Shown: piece after piece, positions 12,176 through 23,800 of the stretch | Layout of the letters: each line of letters starts with the position of its first letter | Position numbering within the stretch: the first letter of the stretch is position 1 | Source: Oikopleura dioica | Taxonomy: Eukaryota > Chordata > Appendicularia > Copelata > Oikopleuridae | Direction: 5' to 3' | Assembly: GCA_907165135.1 (NCBI GenBank) | Contig: OU015568.1 | Coordinates: 9,680,501 to 9,744,500 of the forward strand | DNA: 64,000 nucleotides | The notes under the pieces: model-generated | What the model was told of the DNA's origin: nothing | Seen by the model: the letters and a program-made list of their open reading frames with translations, nothing else | Database searches by the model: none | Translations under genes and position numbers: made by a program

Positions 12176-15009
12176 ATGAAAATTGCTTTTGGTCTTCTCG
12201 GCTTGTCCGCAGCCTCTCACTTCCGAGCTGGCAGTCTTCAGGTAAAAAGAAACTTTCCAACGATAATATTTAATATTTTTCTCAAGTATCGAAAATCGAG
12301 CACTCCTGGAAAAATGGAGGTCACTCGATACATGGGCTGGAGACGATATGCCGATGGCTACGGCGGATGCACCCAAGCTCATATTGACGCTGGAACTCTC
12401 GCTAATATGGGCTCTGAGTACATCAGCGGAATCGGAAGTGTTTCGGCTACCTACGCCGTGACAAACATCGAAGACTCTCCAACAGTGGACTCGAGTAAGT
12501 AATTCGTTTACTAGCGTATTCCAATATTATTTTTAAGATTCACATTTCTGCTTTGGAAGTTACACCTTCGAGATCAATTTGGGCAGCGTCACCAGCTTCG
12601 ACCACACCTACAGCGGCTGCTGCACTATCACTCTTACAGGAGATAATGGAAGCACGTTCGGCGGTGGCTTTGGATACAAAGCTCAAGTCCGAGATGTCAA
12701 CAACAGCTCGCCCCAGTTCACCTCTCCACCAATTTGGTACATCATGGATGGCTGCGGAGGACAAACCTACCACGTCAACCCAGTCGATCCCGAGGGCGAC
12801 ACCGTTCGATGTCGATGGTCAACATCTAGCGAATCCCACGCAATGGCTTGGAACAGTAATCTCCAGCAGTTCTCCCTCGACGAAGAAAACTGCATCGTCA
12901 CCTACCATCCTGAATACGATTTGTATGGACAAGGATCAAAGCCAGTCGCCGTCCAGGTCGAAGATTTCGATTCTGATGGAAACCTTCTGTAAGTCTCAAT
13001 AATATTTTACCTTAATCTATATAAAATTTAGTCACTCTGTCCCCTTGGGCTTTGTTGGCGTTGTTTTCACGCCAGACATCGAGGCATCCAGAAAATCGTT
13101 GAGAAAAAATCCACTCTACGCTGGCTTGATCGAAGGAACTGACGACCATGACGAGCATCATGATGAAGGTCGACGACGACGATCGCCAGACCATTTCAGT
13201 CCAGCTCTTTCTCGCCACGTTCGATCAACTGAGCCAGATCACTGCCTCGGCAAACCGTCTTTTGGTGGAAAATCTCCTGCACAAGGCGAAGAACGAGTTT
13301 GGGTTTGGGTACCAGGCCTCGAAATAGTTGTTGAATGGGCCACCTCCTACTCTATTGGTGGAAATACGCTTACCAATATCTCCCGATACCAATTCAGTCG
13401 TCCGACAGGAATGACTTGTTCAGCATTTAACAGCGATGGAGAAGCCACTTGCAGGTGGTTACCAACAGCCGAACAAGCAAGCCAAGGAGAACATCCTCAT
13501 TGCGTCGTGGTCTATGATCCATACGGTCGAGCTTCCGATCGACAGTGTGTGACTCTTCGTGTCTACCCACCATGCGATCCTGGAACCGAGCGAGTTGGCT
13601 CCGTCTGTCTTCCAATCTGTAACAGCGGCTATGAACGAGATGCTGATGGCAACTGCGTCGATATCGACGAGTGCGCTTCCGGCCCATGCAGTGCTATCGA
13701 AGACTGCAATAACACTCCGGGAAGCTACTTCTGCTCCTGCATCAATGGCTACTCTGCTAACAGCGCGGGAACATGTGTTGATGTAGATGAATGCGCTGCT
13801 GGGCTTCATTCTTGCGCTACAACTGAAACATGCACTAATACAGTCGGCTCTTTCACTTGTCCCTGTTCCGGTGGTTACGAACGAAACGCAAGTGGAGTCT
13901 GTGTAAACATCGACGAGTGCGCCAGAGGAACAGATACATGTAATGATGTGACGGAAGTTTGCAACGATACACAAGGATCTTACACATGCTCTTGCGCCAC
14001 AGGATATGCTGCAAACAGCGCTGGAACTTGCATTGATGTCAATGAATGCACTTCTGGATCGCATACCTGTGCTGCCACTGTTGAGACGTGCGTCAATAAC
14101 ATCGGATCGTTCACGTGCAGCTGCTCTGGTGGATACGAACGAAACGATGCCGGAGTCTGCGTCAACATTGATGAGTGTGCGCGAGGAACTGATAGCTGTA
14201 ACGATATCACTGAAGTTTGCAACGATAATCCTGGGTCTTTTACATGCTCTTGTGCTTTAGGATACTCTGCGGATGCATCAGGAACATGCGTCGATGTTGA
14301 TGAGTGCGCTGCTGAAACTCATACCTGTTCTCCCACCATCGAAACTTGCGTCAACAACATAGGTTCATTCACCTGTCCATGCTCGACTGGCTACGAACGA
14401 AACGATGCTGGAGTTTGCGTCGACATTGACGAGTGTGCCCGAGAAACTGATACCTGCACTGAGACTATTGAAACCTGTGTCAACACAATCGGTTCATTCG
14501 ATTGCCCATGCTCCAGCGGATACGAGCGAGGAGCTGACGGAATTTGCGTTGATATCGACGAGTGCGCCCGAGAAATCGACACCTGCCACCCAGAGAAAGA
14601 ACGATGTGACAACTTGATCGGCTCTTACGAATGCATCTGCTTGCCTATGTCCTACGACGACGCCATGTCAACCATCCGAGACTGGATCGCAATGACCCAC
14701 GAAGTTGTTGCTGATCACGGCCGAGCTTTCAAATTCCGAGTCCGAACTGACAAACTTCTTCGAAACGCCCTTCTTAGCTACGATGCCAACTGCACTACCG
14801 CCTACGACACTGACCGAATCGGTAAGAACGACTTCGCCATCTGGGAAAAGCAAGCTGTCCGATCCGAAGATCACTGCACTCAAGCTACGACTGTCAAGGC
14901 TGGCTTGAACGCATGGGTTGACAACTACGCTTGCATGGACAAGAAAACGAGCCGACAAACTCACCGAGTTTCTAAGTTTATTGAAAAAATCACGAATCCT
15001 TACTGCTAA
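12176..15009 (+). CDS. Secreted protein with eight calcium-binding EGF modules
   Basis: Exons 12176-12241, 12287-12494, 12538-12988 and 13032-15009 give about 900 aa. A short hydrophobic signal peptide is followed by SHFRAGS and two related beta-rich Cys-containing regions (about residues 15-240 and 310-430), which I do not recognise with certainty. Between them a tetrabasic RRRR site (about 289-292) could be cut by a furin-like protease. Residues about 435-770 hold eight EGF modules, most starting D-[IV]-D-E-C as in calcium-binding EGF; two subtypes alternate (ending GYSANSAGTC or GYERNDAGVC), so the array grew by two-module duplication. A unique C-terminal domain of about 125 aa with Cys follows. 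In a larvacean this could be an extracellular matrix or house protein; that is inference. Confidence 0.82.
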
Positions 15010-15256
15010 TTTATCTAAGAATGAATTCTTAGTCCTCTTTGTTCGTAAAGTTTACTTTGTAAAATACTTGCCTCTGATCCTGAATAAATTCTGACAAAAA
15101 AAACGATTGTTTGCTTCGAAAATATGAAAGGATACTTCGTATTCTTATTTCTTTAAAAATATTCATCCTTTGTTTAAACTAAAATTGTGCATTATTAATT
15201 AATACGAACTATTCATGAAGTAACTTGGCGAGGAAACTGTCTATTCATCCGTCTAA

Positions 15257-17010
15257 ATGAGAAGTATTCGCTTCAATGTGTCGGGTGAAATTTTTTATAT
15301 TCCTCTTGAAAATTTGCTCAAGCATCCATCAACGACGCTCGGAAATTTTCAAACATTGATAAAATTCTACGATGTCAAAAGAGACGAGTATTTTCTTGAT
15401 CGACATCGGCCGACATTTTGGATTATTTATGATTATTATATGACAGGTTAGGATCTCTGATACGCTTTGATTGAAATGTTAAAGGTGTGCTTGAAAGATC
15501 AGAGGAAGTACCCCTACGCGTGATTGTCGACGAGCTTAAATTTTATTCCCTCGAAGCAGATGTCATCAACGACTTTCTCATGTCCGAATGTATCCTCGCC
15601 AAGGATCCAATGAGCAACATTCAGTCACGGACAAAATTTAAACGGATTCTTTCCGAGCTCATCTGCCTCCAGAAACTCGACGAGGATGACGACCCCTTCT
15701 CAAAATGGAAGAATTTCCGGAAAATATTCGTCCGCTACTTGAGCATTTTCATCGTTGCGATCGCGACCATTGGGTTTATCGTCGATTCTGGCTACTTGGA
15801 AGCAGAAAATAGATCGGAAGGACTCGATAAGAACCTGAAAAGACTAGAATTTCTCTTTGGCATTTGGTTTTCAATGCAGCTCTTTGGCGAGTTTGTCATC
15901 ACGCCAAAATTTGAAACATTCGACAAGCTCATGTTTCTCATCAACATCATTTCGCTACAAGCAAGCATACAGTACCTCGTCATCAACACGTGGTTCAGTG
16001 GAAATGAGAATCGACTATTTTTGCGAGTGATCAACTTTTTGCGTTCTTTCCGAGTCCTGCTTTTGGAGCGCTTTTGTAGAAACTTGCGACACTTGCTCAT
16101 TTCTATTTACGACACGCGGACAATGATAGGACACGTGATAATTATCAATTTATTTACGTCCAGTATAATCGGCACATTTGTTTATTCCTTCGGTAAAGAA
16201 TATAAAAACATGGATTAAAAGGTGATGAATTCTTTCAGAAACAAAGGAAGAATTCAACAGTATTCCTCAATCAATCCAATTTGTCATGTAAGCATTCTGA
16301 ATAACTGACTTTCCTCCTATTTTCTAGCTCTACAATGGCGACAATTGGCTACGGAGTCCCAGAAGTTCCGGAAACTCTTCCGGGAAAACTATGCAGCGTC
16401 GTTGCAGGTACCTTATTTTTTTCTCCGACTTTGACCATCAACCTAAGTTGTCAATACATAATTTAGTTATTTTCGGCATCATTTGCGTGTCCCTTCCGAT
16501 TCCAATTATAGCGACAACTTGGCAGCGCAAGTACATAACGGACATGAAGGAGTTTTGTGGTCCTATTGGGAAAATGTATACCCCAGCCGATTTGCGGGAA
16601 TCATCGATGCCAGGTGAGATGTCTGATGGCGGGTTAAGGAGACGATCGTCACACCGGATGCTCGCTAGACTGGCTGTTCCTTTGGTCGAGGTATTAAACC
16701 GTCTGTGAACCATGGAAAAAGAAAGACATCCAGTGATTCAAGTGACATTTTTTAGCCTCGAAACAACACAAACGGCCGGGCAAGTCCACGGCAATCGACA
16801 TCTGAGCTTTGGGATGTTCATAAGCGGAATACGCGCAAGGACAGTTTTCTGAAAGCATTTTTTAATTCTACATCCTGCATAATTAGTTTTCGAAATTCCA
16901 CTAAAAGGAGCGCCTCCAACAAACGAGAAGAACGAGAAGCTATTCATGTGGAACTTGAAATCAGCAAAATGCATAAACCATTTGGTTCCTCAGAATATTT
17001 CTTTCAATAA
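15257..17010 (+). CDS. Shaker-type voltage-gated potassium channel subunit
   Basis: Exons 15257-15446, 15485-16192, 16239-16287, 16328-16407, 16467-16690 and 16756-17010 give about 501 aa. The N-terminus is a T1/BTB tetramerisation domain (FLDRHRPTFWIIYDYY). S1 begins around RYLSIFIVAIATIGF. S4 reads LRVINFLRSFRVLLLERFCR, with Asn in place of one usual Arg and an extra Glu, so the voltage sensor looks weakened. The pore gives TMATIGYGV: the usual Asp after Gly-Tyr-Gly is Val. S6 has PIPI where Kv channels have Pro-Val-Pro. The cytoplasmic tail is Arg- and Ser-rich. The TAA stop overlaps the AATAAA signal. The subfamily is unclear because the sequence is divergent; it may be a modifier subunit. 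Confidence 0.82.
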
Positions 17011-17803
17011 AGATTTAAAAGACAATCTTATTTTTTGAAGAAGCCGCGTTTCCTTATTTTTTCATGCTCATCGCGATTTCGATCGTGTGGAACGCCACTC
17101 ACTGAGAAAAATAGCCAGTGATGGATAAAGATACCGTATTCAAGCTTGGCTACGTCGATTCTCAGAGAATTGAACTCCTGAATTGCGGAATCAAGAGAAT
17201 GTTTCGGAGAATCTGCGCTTTATCAAAAACTAGTGACCTATTTTAATTTACACATTTGAGAAACTGCCACATTCTTTACTGTTTTTCTTACTGACGTACA
17301 GCTGGAATTTTGACCGAGGAAGGTCACTCTTGGCAGAGAAAATTGAAGTTGAGAAATCTAAGACTACGAAGTTCGTAATAATTATTTGAAACTAATAAAT
17401 TCATTAATTTGGGATCAATTTTCTCTAAAGACTGATGTCGTTTTCACATAGTCGAACTTCTAGCGGCGGTAGTAAAATTTGGGTTTACGTTCTTTTTTTG
17501 TCAAAATTCAGAGTGCTCTTCTTGGCGTGGGCGTTTTTCATTTTCTGTTTGGGCGAATTCGAGTTGCGCGGCGCGTTTTTAGCTTGAGCGCGTTCCTCTC
17601 GGTTCAAGTACACTACTGCTACAGTACTCAGTACAGACACAGCTGAAGATTAGTCAGACAGAGACTTGTCAGTGCAGAAAGGAAGAATCAGAAGAGCGCG
17701 AAAGAGAGTGAGAGACAGAAAAATGCAAACGAACCCGTTCGAACTGGCACCAGCTGGTGATAAGAAATCGAAGATTTGCGGATAAGAAAAACCCCTGTGT
17801 ATC
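17011..17803. other. Intergenic and 5' leader of the p160-like gene
   Basis: No coding exon is supported except a 20-codon upstream open frame at 17723-17785. Purine-rich sequence at 17640-17730 looks like a leader. Confidence 0.4.
17723..17785 (+). promoter_or_regulatory. Upstream open reading frame in p160-like leader
   Basis: An ATG opens 20 codons (MQTNPFELAPAGDKKSKICG) and stops 18 nt before the proposed main ATG at 17804. If the leader is transcribed here it would reduce initiation at the main start. Expression is not known. Confidence 0.35.
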
Positions 17804-20800
17804 ATGGATGTTCATAATCACGATGGTAAGGTCGATTTTTATTTGAAGAATTTGGATTTCTTGGCCATAAACAAAAATTTTGAACGATTTTATGATTAAA
17901 GATGGGAATTTCTGCGTTTTCCTAGAATTTCTCAGATTTTTTACAAGAAAAAATCATAGAATATTGATGTTTATTCCCTTCTGGTTCTTTAAGAGCACGA
18001 TTATTAGATAATTCTAGCTAAAAAGACTGTACTTTTCAAGAAAAAGAAGCAAGTACTCGAAATTTTGGAAATTTCTCGTCGTTTAAACTAGTAATTACTG
18101 GCGTATTTATACTAATAAAAGTATTTCTAAGAATATTCTCGGATTATTGTAATTTCATTTTCGAATAATTCCAATTTTATGAATAAATCTTTTCCCACAG
18201 ACTCAACCAATACGTCAAATCAACGCTGATTTTAAATTGTGTGCTAGAAATTTTCTAGGAAATGATTTATGTGTCCTCTGGGCTCGGCAACCTGTGTAAA
18301 AACCTGTGTCATGATCTGAAAGATCTTCAACGAAAAGCCGCGTCGCGGCTTTTTATTTTAACGAAGCCACGAAGCGGCAAAGCCAAATTTTGAAAATATA
18401 ATGGAATAGTACTTTTGAAAATAAAAAAACCGCTACGCGGCTTTTCATTAAAGATCTTTCAGACCCTGAGCCAGGTTTCCTACACAGGTTGCCGAGCTCA
18501 GGTTTTTGATTTATTTATCTTGGCTCAAGTTATGAAAGTAAGTTTAAAGTAAACTGAGTAAGTAACAAACGCGCGAGCACAAATATTTAACCCGTAATCA
18601 GAAAAAGAGAGAGCAGCCAGGCCCGAAATGTGAAACTTTTTAACCAAATTCGAAATATGCGAACTCCAGGTTCTCCCCTACTCCAAATGTACAGTAACAG
18701 CGAGTTGCTTATCTATTATTTTAGATGCTTCATATCTTCAAAATTATGTTCGCGAGATCGTGCAGCAGCGGGGCTGGACGGGCGCCGAATCCGCTGCTAA
18801 TGACGATTTGACCAGGCTCAACAATCTTCTTTCACTCGTCGATGGGATTCTGCTCAACGTATTTCCTGATGGATCGATTCATTCTATTTATGGTTTCTTC
18901 TTTTGCTCCAAATTAAAGGTTGATGACAGCGTTTTAGGTCCGATGGAGACGTTTATTGAGTACTCAAGCGACGAAATTTCTAATATTTATGAACTTTTAG
19001 CAAAGTTTTCAAAATAAAATTAATATTTATCCAATCAAAAATTAGCATTTTGAAAAAAATAACCAATCAGAATTACGTTCTTATTGGCTCATTTTAGCCA
19101 AAAGCTAATAAAAGTCAATATCTACGCAGAAAAACGGGTAAAATAGGAGAATCGTTGCTTTTAATTTTTGAAAACTCGAAAAAACAGACAGTGGTTACAG
19201 TGACGAAGTTCGCTGCATTCTGAGCCAACAGGAGTTCGTCGCTGGCGACGGTCTTGCTGGGCACAAAATCAGCTTTAGAATCAAACCCGCTCCCAAGACA
19301 CCTCGACATAATCATAAGTTTTGCCTTTTCGACTGCTTTTTCAAAAGATTCTCCCAGGTAAAAAGTTCCTCCTTCTACTCGTTTTCAAATTTTTAGTCAT
19401 CTTCATCATTCTGTTCACTTCTTTGCCTTCGTTACGACTGGATCCAGGTGAAACGCGAAAATATCTTCAGCAATAATCCTCTTCTTTAGCTAACAATAAC
19501 CACCTCCTTACCTCGACAACAGCAAGACATTGAGTTTTGGTCAATTACAGACGGGAAGAAATCCGAGCTGAATTGGATCACCGACGTTGAAATTCACAAT
19601 CCACCGAGCAAGTCTCTCCGAAATACCGACACTGACTTATTTATCGACACCTTCAAGGATCGTAGACAATCTTTTTTCGCTAGAAATACCTCTAGAATTA
19701 GACTTTTACCGTTGGCTCGGCTCTGTCTATGAACCTGTTTGGTTACAGTCTTTCAAAGTTGCCGAGCCCAGTTTTTGTCGATCCTGGTAAAAGGACATCA
19801 TCTTCCGCGAGCTTATCGGCTCGTACTCGACCGAAAGCACTCGGCGAATGAACAACATGTGGCACACGCTGCGCTCAAGTCCCAGCAGAGAGACGGACAA
19901 CAGAACGTCAGTGCTAAATATCACCCAACTTGAGCAAAGTTCAATGGAGGTGCATCAGCACAAACGTGAATCCTTCCTGTCAAAAATCCGGTATGTCAAA
20001 AACCGTCTCCCGATCCTCGAAACATTCTGAACTTGAAAAGAAAAAAACTCAGTTTTCTTTTTTCTCTATTTTCAATTCTAGTGCGACGGGCATCAGCGAA
20101 GACGAGCTGAAGCGATTGAAGCTGATTATCAACACAACCCTCAGGATCGTCATCAACAAGAGATCGCATCAAGCAAAGAAAGAATACGTGACGCTAGAAG
20201 AAGCGACGAAGAGCGCGAGTAATTCTAGCGCCGAATCGAACCAGTTCCTGATGGAGTTCAACCACCGCATCTCAATCCCAAATGAAGTGCTCCGAATCGC
20301 CACCCGTTCACTGCCAAAGAAACAACAAATGAAATCAAACGGCGGCGGCAAAAGCAGCTCGAAAAACAACCAAAATTCACCGGCGAAGAATTCTCAAGCT
20401 GGCAGTTCGGTCGTAAAAGGAACGCCCAACTCGAGGCCGAAGAGAAATTCGCCCAGGAATACGAAAGGAACAGTCATTTACAGGCTACTGAGCGATGACA
20501 ACTTTTCCAACTCGTTCTATACAGAGGTACAGTAGGATAACGGTACTGAATGAGTACTATTCATTGTTGAATAGGAAAAGTTGGATGGTTCCTTGCCTTC
20601 GTTAGGCTTAAGGGTTAGTGGCTACTCTTAACCTTTTCTGATTTTTTAAAGATGTGACATAAGGCCGTCAAGTTCAGAGTCATCTACCAGTAGTAGACTA
20701 CCACCATTCATGTTTTGTGAATACCGTAGAGTCTACGCCCTAGATGTCTTTCGAAAAACAGTAATTGCAATTAACTGAGTGGACACTCAACTTAACATAC

Positions 20801-23800
20801 AAGTTAATCTAGCCCGAAGGAAAATGTCTCTAAAATCATTATGTTATCTCATTATGTCATCAGAAAAGGTGCATCTCAGAAAAAAACCTTTCCTCAGAAT
20901 AATTCAAAAGGTTGACATAGCATCTTTGAGAGTGAAAATTAATGATGAAGCTCATTAGTGCAACATCTTTTTTTATGAAAATTACACTTCTGTCGAAAAA
21001 GTAATCCGTTGTCAACTTGGTTCTTTTGCAAATTTTCTTCAAACTACAGAATCGTTAAAGAGATTTTCTTTTTTTTTCCTTCAAAAAACAGAGTTGAGGA
21101 ATCAAGGAAAGAAATCTAGACAGGAACCTTCCAACTCGGTTCAAGGGGGCTTGTCTGCAGTCTCATCACGAATTTGGTAATTGCACAATATGCTTCTGGC
21201 AACATAAAACTAAAGTTTCCCGTGGGGCCCGGAGCGAAGCGCAAGCACACCATATTCTAACCTGAGCGCTTTTTGTAATCCTTTTTTCACTGAAATGATT
21301 CAATGACTTCCGTTCGCGCTGCTCCGAGGTACTAATTTATTCACTTTTGAAACTCATTAAAAACCGAAACGTCGAGTTTTGATGTTTCGAAAAGATCTCT
21401 TCAAGGATGCTTTTTTATACCCAAACGACTTTTACGCCCACTATCATGCGCAACTGCTGAATAACGAGGTACAGTCGAGAGAAATCGTCATTCCTAAGGT
21501 TCACCGTCCATTTGCCATATTAATATGCATATGGTTTTGAGAATATAGGAAAAATGCGTGTCTCTTCTGGTTAATGGTTGCGGTTTTGAAAGATTACTCG
21601 AATGTTTGGTATGTTTACGAGCAACGAGCGATAATGCTGAGTAGATAGTTCCAGGCAGTGGGACTAAACTTGTGATATGATTTTTTATGAGTTTGTTGGG
21701 AGGGTAATGAGAGACAATGAGTTGTTGAAGTACCTGTTGACTCTACAGTGTAGAGGAACTACGGGAATAGTAAAGAGGACCTAGTGAGTTCTAAGTTTAT
21801 TATGTAATATTATTTATATTTTTTTTTATGTACAGTGCAATATTTAATTCTTAACATTTGAATTTTTCTCGGTATCGGCCTGCTTCCTGTTGATTTTGAT
21901 GATTGGCCAAAAAATAGACATTGAAACCTACCTGTTGAAAATATAGGTCAATTAGCAACTGAAAATTTACTGTTTCAAATAAACCCCTTTTGCATCCAAA
22001 GTTAACTACCCCCTTTGCTTGCTCCCGCGATTCTCCTTTTTTCGGTTGATGGCGTCAAAGGGTCATTGGAAAATGACATGTTCAAGGCGCGTTGTTAACG
22101 ACTAAAGAGAACTCTTGTGGACGATTTCATTTATTCTCTGTTTTTGGTCAAAATAAGCGGCTTTCGCGCTTGAAATGAGAGGGAAAACGCGACATTTGTT
22201 AAACTAGTTACATAACTTTAGTCACGCGATCAGAATTAAATCATTTGCAATTTTTAATCGTTTGATAATTGAAGAACAGCAATAAATTAATCGACAACAT
22301 ACAAGAGAATAAAACACAGAGAATTAACGAAAACTCAAAGCTTCAATATGTACACGCTTTTTGAGCGTCCGAAGTCTGTGAATGAGAGACTGATAACGGT
22401 AACGCTTGGCCGAATATACTTTATCTAGTGCCCCTTTCTTCATCATAAATTCAGTGTTATTAGGCTCGCTATTCTGAAACCTCCAACTTTTCAATTTCTA
22501 AACTTTAGTTTTTGAGCGCTCATTTACGAGATTTTTCTAGTATCTTCAAAGTCAGAAGGAAAGATCGAGGAAGAGTCCAATTCGATCACCAGGAATGGAC
22601 TTAGAACATCATTCAAGAGCAGAGTTAAAGTGTTCAGATGTATGATGAATGCCCTAAAGACACAGCACAAGAAACTTGTTTTCTGCGCTATTATTTTGAT
22701 GCAAAACCAGACAGATCTAATTATAGATCCATATATATTGAGGTTAGCTTCTTTCTTCGGAGATATTATGTAATCCGCGTAGCTTAAAAATTTAAATTAA
22801 TGCCATTAGGTTTCTTTGATCTGAAATGCGCTATTCTTTTTCTTATTGTTGCATCTGCTAATAAAACATTCAAAAGTCTGAAAAAAGGGTCCGATAGCAG
22901 AAAGTCCGACAAGTCGGCAGGCTCACCAATGATTGCCGAGAAGGATACGCCGATTTTAAAAGAACTCTTGCGCAAGAACGACGAAGAATCGACGGTAAGA
23001 ACGAAATAACGAGGTCGAAATCAAGTGATATTAAATAATTCAATATTGAATATATATTGGCAATATTTTGGGTTAAACAAAATTGATATGGCTAATAATC
23101 AATGAGGAAGTTTTTATCTATGTTCGTAGATAACCGATACGAACTAACGATTCCAATTTTAGCCAAGGTCAAGGCGCGGCACGAAGCGTCCAAAAGACGA
23201 CGACTTCATTTCGGGACCGCGAGATACTGGTTTAAACGATGGCCCGCCGCCACCATCATTATCTTGCAGATCAAATGATTCTGGCTCCAGTAATACCATG
23301 ATGCTCCAACAGGTAAATCCACTGTCTATATTTCACAGAAAAGAAAAACCTATATTTATAACTCTAGGTATCACTGACGTAATCAGATCTTTACATTTTC
23401 TATTTTTGGACAGAAAAATTAAACATTAAACAGCGTAGTGTTAAACAAAGACTGACCTTTAAGACATTTTCATAAATACTTTGTAAACTGTACTTTTATA
23501 TGAGCAGAATCAGAATCAGCGCATCTCACCCACTCCTCAACTCACTGAAGAGCAAAAGCAGGCCAAGCTGGAGGAAGAAAAAACAGAGCGATACATCAAG
23601 TTCGTCACCGCTTTTAGCAAGCGCGCAAGAGCGGCGATGGAACAGCAACAACAGCAACAAGCAAACTCTTCTGTAAATCAAGCGACCCCCAATCCTCCGA
23701 CTTCTCAATGTCCTCCCGTTCAGCGACAAAATTCTCAACCGATGGTTAGTACCGAGTCCAAGGGCGCCTTTCAAGAGGTAAGATTAAAAATCCAGTTGGA

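Noticed and set aside
12579-12992. Starting the EGF-repeat gene at the internal Met near 12579
   Set aside because: The upstream exons add a signal peptide and keep phase, so the start at 12176 is better.
13459-14064. Antisense open frame of about 200 codons across the EGF repeats
   Set aside because: It mirrors the repeated Cys codons of the EGF modules and has no independent signal.
18725-19017. Reading this as the last exon of a separate small gene, since the stop overlaps AATAAA
   Set aside because: The sequence reads as PAS-A and continues in phase into 19192 by a GT donor at 19005; kept as part of the p160-like gene, though the alternative is not excluded.
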